Source: Rikenellaceae bacterium
GTDB lineage: Bacteria; Bacteroidota; Bacteroidia; Bacteroidales; Rikenellaceae
Reading direction: 5' to 3'
NCBI GenBank assembly: GCA_015060075.1
Contig: SUZE01000004.1
Coordinates: 1-61,186, forward strand
DNA length: 61,186 nt
Made by a program: the position numbers and the translations under genes
The notes under the pieces: model-generated
What the model was told of the DNA's origin: nothing
What the model saw: only the letters and a program-made list of their open reading frames with translations
Databases searched by the model: none
Part shown: piece after piece, positions 1 through 8,109 of the stretch
How positions within the stretch are numbered: position 1 is the first letter of the stretch
Layout: the number at the start of each line of letters is the position of its first letter

Positions 1-834
1 AAGTTGTTGCTTCGTGGCGATGGCACATCGGTATATATGACGCAGGACCTCGGAACGGCGTTGCAGCGTTTCGAGCAGAATGCGCTGAACGGCATTATCT
101 ATGTCGTAGGTAACGAGCAGAACTATCACTTCCAAGTTTTGAAGTTGATACTCAAAAAGTTGGGATATGAGTGGAGCGATGACATTTTCCACCTCTCGTA
201 CGGAATGGTGGAGTTGCCTGAGGGTAAGATGAAGTCGCGCGAGGGCACAGTTGTCGATGCTGACGACTTGTGCGAGGCGATGATTTCGACAGCACGCGAG
301 ATGTCACAGGAGTTGGGCAAACTCGATGGTTGCAGCGAGGAGGAGGCTTCGGCAATCAGTTCGATGGTTGGTTTGGGTGCTTTGAAATACTTTATCTTGA
401 AGGTAGACCCGAAGAAGACGATGTTGTTTGACCCTCGCGAGTCAATCGACTTCAACGGCAACACCGGTCCATTTATCCAATACACCCACGCTCGTATCTG
501 CTCTGTGTTGCGCAAGGCTGCCGAGCAGAATATCTCGTTCGAGGGCGAGAAAATCGCTTGCGAGTTGTTGTCGGAGGAGGTTGAGTTGGTGAAGATGTTG
601 TGCGACTACCCTGCTACCGTAGTGGCTGCGGGCGAGGCGTTTGCCCCTTCGATGATTGCGGCGTACACCTACGAGTTGTGTAAGGCGTTCAACGGCTACT
701 ACCACGACCACTCTATCCTTCGAGAGGAGAACGAGGCAGTGAAGAAGATGCGCCTTGCGTTGGCACAGCAGGTTGCACGCGTTATCAATCGTTCGATGCG
801 CTTGTTAGGCATCGATGTTCCAGAGCGAATGTAA
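1..834 (+). CDS. argS: Arginyl-tRNA synthetase, C-terminal part (5' end outside window)
   Basis: The reading frame is open from base 1, so only the last 277 codons are present and the true start lies upstream. ArgRS charges tRNA-Arg with arginine in the cytoplasm. The visible part holds the end of the class I catalytic domain, with the KMSKS-equivalent signature (GKMKSREGTVVDADDL) about 80 codons in. It then runs into the helical DALR anticodon-binding domain (NGNTGPFIQYTHARICSVLR onward) and ends with the usual RLLGIDVPERM-type tail. The KMKSREG form of the loop is typical of Bacteroidota. obgE follows 42 bases downstream on the same strand. Confidence 0.96.
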   Translation, partial: KLLLRGDGTSVYMTQDLGTALQRFEQNALNGIIYVVGNEQNYHFQVLKLILKKLGYEWSDDIFHLSYGMVELPEGKMKSREGTVVDADDLCEAMISTAREMSQELGKLDGCSEEEASAISSMVGLGALKYFILKVDPKKTMLFDPRESIDFNGNTGPFIQYTHARICSVLRKAAEQNISFEGEKIACELLSEEVELVKMLCDYPATVVAAGEAFAPSMIAAYTYELCKAFNGYYHDHSILREENEAVKKMRLALAQQVARVINRSMRLLGIDVPERM

Positions 835-838
835 AAAA

Positions 839-870
839 GTTTTCAGTTTTCCGCTTTCAGTTTTCCGTTT
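839..870. repeat. Heptanucleotide array, GTTTTCC family
   Basis: Just after the argS stop, units GTTTTCA, GTTTTCC, GCTTTCA, GTTTTCC follow one another with a period of exactly 7 bases, about 4.6 units. The same word recurs near 8.0, 27.9 and 33.6 kb in the window. Confidence 0.8.
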
Positions 871-876
871 ATAATT

Positions 877-1893
877 ATGGCAGGCTCGAATTTTGTCGAT
901 TATGTAAAGATATTTGCCCGTTCCGGACACGGAGGAGCAGGCTCGGCCCACTTTCGCCGTGAGAAGTTTGTCGCTTTCGGTGGTCCCGATGGTGGCGATG
1001 GCGGTAAGGGTGGCTCGATAATCTTGCAGGGCGACCAACAATATTGGACACTTATCCACCTCAAATATCAGCGTCACCAATTTGCCGAAGATGGCGAATG
1101 TGGCTCGGGCGCTCGCTCACACGGCAAAGATGCGAAGGATATTATTATCCCCGTACCTCTCGGCACGGTGGCGAAGCAGATTTTCACCGATGAGGAGACA
1201 GGCGAAACACGCACCGAAGTTGTAGGAGAGGTAACCGAACATGGTGAGCAACTCGTTCTTCTGAAAGGTGGTCGTGGAGGTTTGGGTAACTGGCACTTCC
1301 GCACCGCTACAAATCAGGCTCCGCGCTACTCGCAACCGGGCGAGGAGGGTGCCGAAGGTGCATTTATCCTCGAATTGAAGGTATTGGCAGATGTTGGTTT
1401 AGTAGGATTTCCGAATGCTGGCAAGAGTACCCTTTTGTCGGTTGTTTCGGCAGCAAAACCGAAGATTGCAAACTACGCATTTACCACCTTGGAACCAAAT
1501 CTCGGTATCGTGGAGGTGCGTGACGGCCACTCATTCGTTATGGCTGATATTCCGGGTATTATCGAGGGTGCGCACGAGGGCAAGGGTTTAGGAACGCGCT
1601 TCCTTCGCCATATTGAGCGAAATTCTATTTTGCTCTTTATGGTTCCTGCCGACAGCGATGATATTCGCAAGGATTTCGATATTCTGCTCGGCGAACTTAC
1701 ACAATACAACCCCGAACTGCTCGATAAAACACGCATCTTGGCCATCACAAAGTGCGACATGCTCGATGATGATTTGATGGAGGAGATGAAGTCGCACCTG
1801 CCTGAGGGCGTTAAGTCGGTATTTATATCTTCGGTTGCAGGTCTTAATATCGCCAAGTTGAAGGATATGTTGTGGGCTGCACTACACGAGTAA
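877..1893 (+). CDS. obgE: GTPase Obg/CgtA
   Basis: Obg is a slow GTPase associated with the 50S subunit, involved in late ribosome assembly and stress signalling. The glycine-rich Obg fold spans about residues 3-160 (for example [13 protein letters not shown]). The G domain has the G1 loop GFPNAGKS at 177-184, the DIPG G3 motif at 224-227 and a TKCD G4 motif near 291, where threonine replaces the usual Asn of NKxD. At 338 residues it has the short form without a long C-terminal extension. The start follows a heptamer array and has no clear Shine-Dalgarno site, as usual in this phylum. Its stop overlaps the next start (TAATG), so the two genes are probably co-transcribed. Confidence 0.96.
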   Translation: MAGSNFVDYVKIFARSGHGGAGSAHFRREKFVAFGGPDGGDGGKGGSIILQGDQQYWTLIHLKYQRHQFAEDGECGSGARSHGKDAKDIIIPVPLGTVAKQIFTDEETGETRTEVVGEVTEHGEQLVLLKGGRGGLGNWHFRTATNQAPRYSQPGEEGAEGAFILELKVLADVGLVGFPNAGKSTLLSVVSAAKPKIANYAFTTLEPNLGIVEVRDGHSFVMADIPGIIEGAHEGKGLGTRFLRHIERNSILLFMVPADSDDIRKDFDILLGELTQYNPELLDKTRILAITKCDMLDDDLMEEMKSHLPEGVKSVFISSVAGLNIAKLKDMLWAALHE

Positions 1894-4349
1894 TGCGAGG
1901 TCTGCGATACATACTTATCATATTAGCTATTCTATGTTATAGAGGTCTCTCTGCACAGGAGTTCGACCTCTATGATTTTAGGTACTACAAGCGTTTCGAA
2001 ACTGTCGAAGAGTTGCTTACACCCGAAACAGCAGACTCTTTGCCTGCGCCTAAGTTCACTCTTGACAGCGATTTTTCTACTCGCACACTCGACTACAACC
2101 TCTCTATGGTGCGCTATGCAAGACAAGGCGTACAATTTCACAACCAAGAGATGCGACTTAATGGCGTAGAGATTACCCGACTTAATGACAACACTATTCG
2201 TACGCTACAATTAAGAGCAAAACACTCTGTTGATATAACCGAATTACATATCGACACGCTGCACGAATCGAGAACATCGGCAGGATTACACTTCTCCTCT
2301 CGAAATATGCCCTATTCGTTACGACTATCCACAGCGCAGAAATTGAGTAAAGGCTGGTCTTTGGCGACAAATATGGAGGCAAAAACAGGTCGCGACCTAC
2401 ATGTGGAGGGTATTTTCGGCAACTCATTGGAGATTAATGCCATAGCTTCAAAACGATTCAATGATAACAACTTTCTATCATTTGCTCTATTTGCAAAACC
2501 ATCAATGCGTAGTACTCGCCTTGCCTCGACAGAGGAGGCTTTTCGCCTTGTGGGAGATAATATGTACAATCCCGCTTGGGGTTATCAGAATGGCAAAGTT
2601 CGCAATGCCCGTATTCGCAGAGAGTTTCTGCCGACAGCATTTGTCGGTTACGAAGGGAGATTAAGCAATAATACCACTCTAAATATAGCAGCCACGGCGA
2701 CAGCCGGCATCAGGCGATATAGCAATCTCGATTGGTTTAATGCACAAACCCCTACACCCGACAACTATCGCTATATGCCGAGTTATTTTACCGATGAGGA
2801 GGATATATTTTCGGCAGTAGAGAGTGCTTGGCGAAGCGATGACACACGATACACGCAGATAGATTTCGACAAACTTATCAAGACAAATCGTCTAAATGGC
2901 GGAGAGGCGGTCTATGCAATATCCGACCGAGTGAATCGGATTATTCAGGCATCGTTGCGAGGTGGTGCAACAACAACGCTCAATAGTGGCAATATCTCGT
3001 ACGGCATCGAAGCATCAACTTATAACTCTCGAAATTACAAGCAGATGCGTGATTTACTCGGTGCAGAGTATATTATCGACCTCGACTACTTTCTAATTGA
3101 CGATGACACCTTCGGTAACTCCCTCCAAAACAACCTCTCGAAGCCCAACCGCCACATTAAGGAGGGCGACAGATTCGGATATGACTATACCATAAGGGAG
3201 TATAATATCAATGTGTTTGGCACATACCACTACTCCACCTCAAAATTCAACCTCAATGTAGCCGCAAAAGTCGGTTACACCGACATTTCAAGGCGTGGAG
3301 CATATCGCAAAGAGCTGTTCCCCGACAACTCGTTCGGCACATCACGACATCTGAAATTTTCGCCATACGCACTTCGTGTATCAGCCGAGTATCTAATCAA
3401 CGACAACCACTTTATTCGGGCTTCAATCTCTACCGATGCAGCGCCTTGCGATGCAGAGGATATGTTTTTGCAGAGCCAATACAACAATCGTATAGTCGAT
3501 AATCCAACAATGCGTTCAAAATATGGTGCCAATGTTCAATATATGTTTCAACGAAATAATATAGCCGTAAGCACCACACTATTTATCTCTTCATTGCTGA
3601 ACAATACGCATGTAAGACACCTCTACGATGACCTATCAGGCGAATACGCAGATGTTGTAACCACCAATCTCGACCAACTATGCTATGGTTTGGAGATAGA
3701 AGCTCAATATCGATTTGCCACCAATTTTCGCACTACGGCAGCGGTAGGCATTGGCAGATACAAGTATGCCGACAATCCCATCATAACCATTTATAGCGAC
3801 TCCTCAAACGCCTTGATTGCCGACCATATCACAAGTTACTCGAAGGGACTTTCGCTCGGTAATATGCCCCAAGTTGTCGCCACGGTGGGATTATCCTACT
3901 ACAATAGGGGTTGGTGGGCAGCTATAAACGCAAACTATGCCGGTTTGCGCTACATAGAGCCATCGGCAACAATGCGTACCGAGAGAGTACTCTGCATGAC
4001 TACATCACCCGAGCAACGCACTTCGCTTATGGAGCAGGAGAGATTAGGCGATGTGTTTACCATCGACTTATCGCTATCGAAGAGTATCTATTTGAATAGA
4101 GTCAGCAAAAAGATTTACAGCACTTCGGCAGCACCCCGTTTTGAGGACAAGCACCCTCGAAGTCGGCTTATTTTCCGCATCGGAGTACGCAATCTTCTCG
4201 GCTCAACCGATAGTGTATATAGCGGCTACGAATCCTCTCGTTTACAGAGATATAAGCTCGCCGGAGAGTACATATACAATCGTCAGGCATCACGTTATCT
4301 CTACGCCTACCCTCGCACCTTCTACGCATCGGCGACATTTGCTTTTTAG
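1893..4349 (+). CDS. TonB-dependent-receptor-like outer membrane beta-barrel protein
   Basis: The start is placed at the ATG overlapping the obgE stop (TAATG). A longer in-frame start at 1872 lies inside obgE and would spoil the signal peptide. From 1893 the protein has 818 residues and begins [22 protein letters not shown], a good Sec signal peptide. The rest is rich in alternating aromatic and polar stretches typical of outer-membrane strands, with many YxYxxR-like turns, and ends in the aromatic strand FYASATFAF. It resembles the barrel half of TonB-dependent receptors. I see no convincing plug domain or carboxypeptidase-like N-terminal domain and no SusD partner, so the ligand is unknown. 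It could also be an OMP of another class. Confidence 0.75.
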   Translation: MRGLRYILIILAILCYRGLSAQEFDLYDFRYYKRFETVEELLTPETADSLPAPKFTLDSDFSTRTLDYNLSMVRYARQGVQFHNQEMRLNGVEITRLNDNTIRTLQLRAKHSVDITELHIDTLHESRTSAGLHFSSRNMPYSLRLSTAQKLSKGWSLATNMEAKTGRDLHVEGIFGNSLEINAIASKRFNDNNFLSFALFAKPSMRSTRLASTEEAFRLVGDNMYNPAWGYQNGKVRNARIRREFLPTAFVGYEGRLSNNTTLNIAATATAGIRRYSNLDWFNAQTPTPDNYRYMPSYFTDEEDIFSAVESAWRSDDTRYTQIDFDKLIKTNRLNGGEAVYAISDRVNRIIQASLRGGATTTLNSGNISYGIEASTYNSRNYKQMRDLLGAEYIIDLDYFLIDDDTFGNSLQNNLSKPNRHIKEGDRFGYDYTIREYNINVFGTYHYSTSKFNLNVAAKVGYTDISRRGAYRKELFPDNSFGTSRHLKFSPYALRVSAEYLINDNHFIRASISTDAAPCDAEDMFLQSQYNNRIVDNPTMRSKYGANVQYMFQRNNIAVSTTLFISSLLNNTHVRHLYDDLSGEYADVVTTNLDQLCYGLEIEAQYRFATNFRTTAAVGIGRYKYADNPIITIYSDSSNALIADHITSYSKGLSLGNMPQVVATVGLSYYNRGWWAAINANYAGLRYIEPSATMRTERVLCMTTSPEQRTSLMEQERLGDVFTIDLSLSKSIYLNRVSKKIYSTSAAPRFEDKHPRSRLIFRIGVRNLLGSTDSVYSGYESSRLQRYKLAGEYIYNRQASRYLYAYPRTFYASATFAF

Positions 4350-4354
4350 TGCGC

Positions 4355-4393
4355 AAAAAAAGAGGAGTAAGACTTTTTTCAAGACTCTCCTCT
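4355..4393 (-). terminator. Rho-independent terminator of the response regulator
   Basis: Between two convergent genes, AGAGGAG and CTCCTCT form a stem. On the minus strand the stem is followed by a run of seven U (bases 4355-4361). Confidence 0.65.
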
Positions 4394-4415
4394 AAACAGC
4401 AGGGAAATAACACCA

Positions 4416-5075
4416 CTACTCTTCGTAGCGGAAACCTACGCCCTTGTATGTCGAAATGTGATTGTCGCCAATCTTACTGCGCAAATGGCGGATGTGAACA
4501 TCGAGCGTGCGCGAGCCGACAATAACCCCTGCACCCCAAACTGCATCGAAAATTTCTTCACGGGTAAAGATACGAGGTTCAGATAGGAGAAGTCGCAGAA
4601 TTTCGAACTCCTTGACAGCCAAACGAACCTCTCCATTGTCGGAGAGAAAGGAGTGTCGTTCCTCAATAAGTCGAGAGGTTTTATTCGGCAAGACAATCTG
4701 CTCGCTGCCCTCGATACGTTTGGTAATCGCAGCAACACGAGAGCAAAGTACCTTCATACTCACAGGCTTTGTGATATAATCGTCTGCACCTGCCTCATAG
4801 CACTCAACAAGGCTCTCCTCCTCGCATACCGCAGAGAGAAAGACAATCATTGTCTTTGCCGTAGCTGGATTGGCACGCAAAGCACGACAAGCCTCACGAC
4901 CGTCCATTTCGGGCATCATCATATCCATAAGAATAAGATGAGGACGGAACTCGACAGCCTTCGTCAAAGCCTCGTGTCCATTGGTGGCACAAGCAACCTC
5001 ATAGCCCTCTTTTACGAGATTGTACTGCACAAATTCTCGAATATCGATTTCGTCATCAACTACAAGTATACGCAT
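4416..5075 (-). CDS. OmpR/PhoB-family response regulator
   Basis: A two-domain transcription factor of 219 residues. The receiver domain has the acidic pair D7-D8, the phospho-acceptor D51 in LILMDMMMPEMDG, and the conserved Lys in DDYITKPVS. A winged-helix DNA-binding domain fills about residues 125-219 (RTLDVHIRHLRSKIG, then the wing STYKGVGFRYE). No histidine kinase gene lies next to it, so its partner must be elsewhere. The gene is transcribed alone between two terminator-like hairpins. The target regulon cannot be read from this window. Confidence 0.93.
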   Translation of the reverse strand: MRILVVDDEIDIREFVQYNLVKEGYEVACATNGHEALTKAVEFRPHLILMDMMMPEMDGREACRALRANPATAKTMIVFLSAVCEEESLVECYEAGADDYITKPVSMKVLCSRVAAITKRIEGSEQIVLPNKTSRLIEERHSFLSDNGEVRLAVKEFEILRLLLSEPRIFTREEIFDAVWGAGVIVGSRTLDVHIRHLRSKIGDNHISTYKGVGFRYEE

Positions 5076-5097
5076 GGTGTTTGGGGTTGGTTGTTCT

Positions 5098-5130
5098 AAA
5101 ATTAAGGCGCAATGGGAGCCATTGCGCCTT
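5098..5130 (-). terminator. Terminator hairpin of the 93-residue protein gene
   Basis: A perfect 12-bp stem (AAGGCGCAATGG / CCATTGCGCCTT) with a 3-base loop. On the minus strand it is followed by AATTTTA. It separates the 5155-5436 gene from the regulator downstream of it. Confidence 0.75.
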
Positions 5131-5154
5131 TTAGCCAGAGATTTATTGCTTGAT

Positions 5155-5436
5155 TTAGTCGTGCAATGCGCTCAACTTCTCGAACAATTTACCATAACCC
5201 TCTACCATCTCGTTGCGGAAAGCAGCGTAGTACTTGCGCACGAGCGAAGAGTTCTTTGGCTCAGTTGGGTTATTAGCCTTGTGATACAACTCATTGCGGA
5301 GTTCTACACCCTCCTGCATGATTGCGAAAATCTCCTGTTCCTTGTCCGGACGGAAATAGATAGTCATGTCACAATCAAAAACCAACTCTTCGAGACGATA
5401 GTCAATCTCCTTCTTCAAAAATCTTAAATTTGCCAT
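5155..5436 (-). CDS. Conserved small Bacteroidota protein of unknown function (93 aa)
   Basis: A charged, helical 93-residue protein without signal peptide or membrane segment (starts MANLRFLKKEIDYRLEELVF). It resembles small uncharacterised proteins conserved in Bacteroidales that keep the pattern LKKEIDYxxEExVFDCD and a C-terminal YYAAFRNEMVEGYxKLFEKL helix. No function is assigned. It has its own promoter and terminator, so it is a monocistronic unit. Confidence 0.85.
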   Translation of the reverse strand: MANLRFLKKEIDYRLEELVFDCDMTIYFRPDKEQEIFAIMQEGVELRNELYHKANNPTEPKNSSLVRKYYAAFRNEMVEGYGKLFEKLSALHD

Positions 5437-5471
5437 AGTCTTATCTTATTTTTTATTGCTCTTTCCGACCA

Positions 5472-5502
5472 CAAAGATAAGAAAAAATGGATAGTGTGCA
5501 AA
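5472..5502 (-). promoter_or_regulatory. Bacteroidota promoter of the 93-aa protein gene
   Basis: On the minus strand TTTG (5499-5502) is followed after 19 bases by TATCTTTG (5472-5479), matching the TTTG / TAnnTTTG consensus of this phylum. It lies 36 bases upstream of the start codon. Confidence 0.7.
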
Positions 5503-5537
5503 GATTTTCGACTTTTTTTATCGTTTTAGTCCAATTT

Positions 5538-6416
5538 TTACCAATAAATCGCTTCGTAACCCCCTTTGAAGTTCTTTTTATCAGCCTTTCGAGCCTTTCG
5601 TTGGTTGCGTTTGTTGGCTTTGCTATCTACATCATCGGAGGCGTCATGTCTTGGAGTTGCGATAACAATGCCCATCTCCTCCTCTACAACAACCTCCTCG
5701 GGTTGTTTTGGCTGCGATGTCTGAATAGGCTTTGCCGGCTCGGTCGGAGCAACAACTGTGGTACGGGTAACAAACTCATCAATACCATAATCGAACTCTA
5801 TGTCTGCATATCGCATCTGTGGCAGAATGTGCGTAGCGAGATATCTCCACGCCTGCGGCATCTTGCGCAAGGCCGCCTCCTTCTGAGGTTCGGTATGCTT
5901 GGTCGATTTCAGAATTGCCAACACCTGCTCCTTTTGCGGAATATCGCTCTTCTCAACGACCGGCACACAATCGCTCCAATGGAAGGTTTTGTGGTCGGTG
6001 TCGATTTTCTGTTCAGGGTGATAGGTGTTTACAGCATAATAGTAGAGCGACTGCGCTCGCTTCGATGCAAGAGTGTCATTCTCTTTGGCGTTACCATCAG
6101 GCGAAGCGTAGCCCACGATGTGGATTGCCGAGATGTGCATCGTGGTATCTTTGGTCTGCGCCATAAAATCCTTCAACTCCTCAATCTGCTGAGTGTTATC
6201 CGAGTAAGAAGGTACGATATTAGCCTTATTAATAGCGTAGTGTACATCAAATTCGGCATGTTTGCCGTCATCGTGAGGGATTTTGTAACGAGTAGTTACG
6301 ACATTTCCATTACGGGTTTGAGATACAAGCACCGCATTTGCAGGCGCCTGATTGCTCTGAGCAACAGCCGCTACGGTTGTTCCCAAAGCCAACATAGAGA
6401 GTAAAATCTTTTTCAT
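5538..6416 (-). CDS. Secreted OmpA-like (peptidoglycan-associating) protein
   Basis: This 292-residue protein begins with a signal peptide (MKKILLSMLALGTTVAAVAQ). A single OmpA-like domain spans about 40-220. The IHIVGYASPDGN and N-DTLASKRAQSL segments match the OmpA_C pattern in which the peptidoglycan-binding residues lie. The tail after about 235 is low complexity: acidic (EEVVVEEE), then very basic (KANKRNQRKARKADKKNFKGG). It probably sits in the periplasm or at the inner face of the outer membrane. Similar proteins occur in Bacteroidales fimbrial and other outer-membrane loci, but no fimbrial gene is nearby, so the exact role is open. Confidence 0.8.
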   Translation of the reverse strand: MKKILLSMLALGTTVAAVAQSNQAPANAVLVSQTRNGNVVTTRYKIPHDDGKHAEFDVHYAINKANIVPSYSDNTQQIEELKDFMAQTKDTTMHISAIHIVGYASPDGNAKENDTLASKRAQSLYYYAVNTYHPEQKIDTDHKTFHWSDCVPVVEKSDIPQKEQVLAILKSTKHTEPQKEAALRKMPQAWRYLATHILPQMRYADIEFDYGIDEFVTRTTVVAPTEPAKPIQTSQPKQPEEVVVEEEMGIVIATPRHDASDDVDSKANKRNQRKARKADKKNFKGGYEAIYW

Positions 6417-6421
6417 TGCCT

Positions 6422-6458
6422 AATTGTTTTGGTTTGTAACCCAAACAGAACAACAATT
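6422..6458. promoter_or_regulatory. Dyad in the leader of the OmpA-like gene
   Basis: An interrupted inverted repeat (AATTGTTTTGGTTTG ... CCAAACAGAACAACAATT) lies five bases before the start codon at 6416. It could be an operator or an mRNA hairpin affecting translation. No protein partner can be named. Confidence 0.4.
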
Positions 6459-6470
6459 AAGCCAAAGGCA

Positions 6471-6552
6471 ATTGAGAATTGAGAATTGAGAATTGAGGAT
6501 TGAGAATTGAGGATTATTCTTCAACTACTCACTACTCTCTACCCTCTACCCT
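6471..6552. repeat. Two abutting heptanucleotide arrays, ATTGAGA and AGGGTAG families
   Basis: Bases 6471-6515 are six units of ATTGAGA or ATTGAGG. Bases 6524-6552, read on the minus strand, are units AGGGTAG, AGGGTAG, AGAGTAG, TGAGTAG. The second array overlaps the 3' end of the nhaC-type gene: its last codons and the TAG stop lie inside the array. Confidence 0.8.
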
Positions 6553-7983
6553 CTTAATCTTGTACCCTACTATTGCAACAAGCAACGACATCAGCGGGCT
6601 TATCAGATTAAAAAGGCAATACGGCAGATAGGTAAGTGTGGCAACACCGAGGACTGTTGATTGTGTCATTCCGCACGAGTTCCACGGTACGAGTACAGAG
6701 GTTACTGTTGCCGTATCCTCGACCGAACGGCTCAATAAACGAGCCTCCAAACCTCGTTTTGCATACAATTCTCGGAAAGTTTCGCCTGTGATTATGATAG
6801 ATATGTATTGGTCGGCTGTAAGCAGATTTGCAAATATACCCGTAGCGAGTGTCGAAGCGACAACGCTTGCTGTACGATAGACAAATTTGGCAAATAGTTG
6901 TGTCAATGCCGACAACATACCACTACCCGCCATAACGCCACCAAAGCACATTGCGCACAACACCAGCCAGATTGTATTTAACATACCTTGCATTCCCGAA
7001 GTTGCAACTAACTCATTTATAGTGGTATTACCCGTGTTAATTGAAGTAGAAGTTGAGCAGGCAGTCATCAATGCACGAAATGTAGAGAACTCTCCCTCTC
7101 CACCGATTGCAGCAATAATCTCAGGTTGCGCAACAACCATCGCTACACACGCCATAACGACCGACAAAAAGAGTGTTACAAGTGCAGGCAGTCGCCTTGC
7201 AATAAGCACCATTGTAGCAACAGGAACAAGCAACAACCAAGCAGAGATATTAAACGAACTTTGGAGTGTATCAGCCAACTCTGCAATATGTATAGAAGTG
7301 TCTACCTCGTGCGTAAGGCTCACAGCCATAAATATAACCAACGCAATTACAAACGATGGAATAGTGGTGATTGTCATATACTTAATGTGTTCAAAGAGAG
7401 GAACTCTCACCGTTGATGACGCTAATACCGTAGTATCAGACAGAGCCGATACTTTGTCCCCGAAATATGCACCCGAAATTATCGCACCTGCAATCCAGCC
7501 TTCGGCATACCCCTGAGCCTCACCTACACCCATCAGCGCAACACCGATTGTGGCAATCGTTGTCCACGAACTACCCGTAACAATAGCGACAATAGCACAT
7601 ATCAGACATGCTACCGCCAAAAAGATGCTGGGGTGTATGATTTTCAGTCCATAATACATCAGAGTCGGTACAACTCCGCTCAGCATCCAAGTACTTGCAA
7701 CTGCGCCGATAAGGAGAAGTATAATTATGGCAGATGCCGAGGTGCGAATATTATCCACAATTGCCTTTTCGAGAATACTCCATTTACAACGACACACCAC
7801 AACCGAGATGAGTGCCGCAACCGAAGATGCGACCAAAAGCGCTATTTGACTACCACCCTCTATCGCATCTGCACCAAAAACTTCAATAACGAGTGTCAGC
7901 ATCGCAACAAGCACCACCATAGGCACTAACGCCAACCACACCGACACCTCGCGAGCCTTAAAAAATCTATTTCCAAATTTCAT
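6532..7983 (-). CDS. nhaC: NhaC-family Na+/H+ antiporter
   Basis: A polytopic inner-membrane protein of 483 residues, almost wholly hydrophobic, with about a dozen membrane segments. The fold and motifs fit the NhaC branch of the ion-transporter superfamily: SSWTTIATIGVALMGVG, AGAIISGAYFGDKVSALSDT in the middle and VLVPWNSCGMTQSTVLGV near the end. The family exchanges Na+ for protons; some members carry organic acids instead, so the substrate is inferred. The C-terminal residues RVEGRE and the stop are encoded inside a heptanucleotide array. A TATCTTTG box lies only 5 bases upstream of the start codon, suggesting a very short or absent leader. Confidence 0.9.
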   Translation of the reverse strand: MKFGNRFFKAREVSVWLALVPMVVLVAMLTLVIEVFGADAIEGGSQIALLVASSVAALISVVVCRCKWSILEKAIVDNIRTSASAIIILLLIGAVASTWMLSGVVPTLMYYGLKIIHPSIFLAVACLICAIVAIVTGSSWTTIATIGVALMGVGEAQGYAEGWIAGAIISGAYFGDKVSALSDTTVLASSTVRVPLFEHIKYMTITTIPSFVIALVIFMAVSLTHEVDTSIHIAELADTLQSSFNISAWLLLVPVATMVLIARRLPALVTLFLSVVMACVAMVVAQPEIIAAIGGEGEFSTFRALMTACSTSTSINTGNTTINELVATSGMQGMLNTIWLVLCAMCFGGVMAGSGMLSALTQLFAKFVYRTASVVASTLATGIFANLLTADQYISIIITGETFRELYAKRGLEARLLSRSVEDTATVTSVLVPWNSCGMTQSTVLGVATLTYLPYCLFNLISPLMSLLVAIVGYKIKRVEGRE

Positions 7984-7988
7984 GTCGG

Positions 7989-7996
7989 CAAAGATA
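7989..7996 (-). promoter_or_regulatory. -7 box of the NhaC gene, start codon almost at +1
   Basis: TATCTTTG on the minus strand ends 5 bases before the ATG, so transcription would begin at or within a base or two of the start codon. No good TTTG box is seen at the usual distance, so the call is tentative. Confidence 0.4.
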
Positions 7997-8011
7997 GAAA
8001 TAATTCGGCAA

Positions 8012-8053
8012 GTTTTCTGTTTTATGCTTTTAGTTTTCAGTTTTATTTTGTAT
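8012..8053. repeat. Heptanucleotide array, GTTTTCA/GTTTTAT family
   Basis: Six units in exact 7-base register (GTTTTCT, GTTTTAT, GCTTTTA, GTTTTCA, GTTTTAT, TTTGTAT). They lie between the divergent nhaC and DUF349 genes and run into the -7 box of the latter. Confidence 0.7.
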
Positions 8054-8058
8054 CTTTG
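8051..8058 (+). promoter_or_regulatory. -7 box of the DUF349 gene
   Basis: TATCTTTG 51 bases before the start at 8110. The expected -33 position falls inside the T-rich heptamer array (TTTT rather than TTTG). Confidence 0.55.
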
Positions 8059-8109
8059 TCAGGTTATACCTTAAAAGGTATAGAAGTGTGAAACTAAATA
8101 AAGCATATT

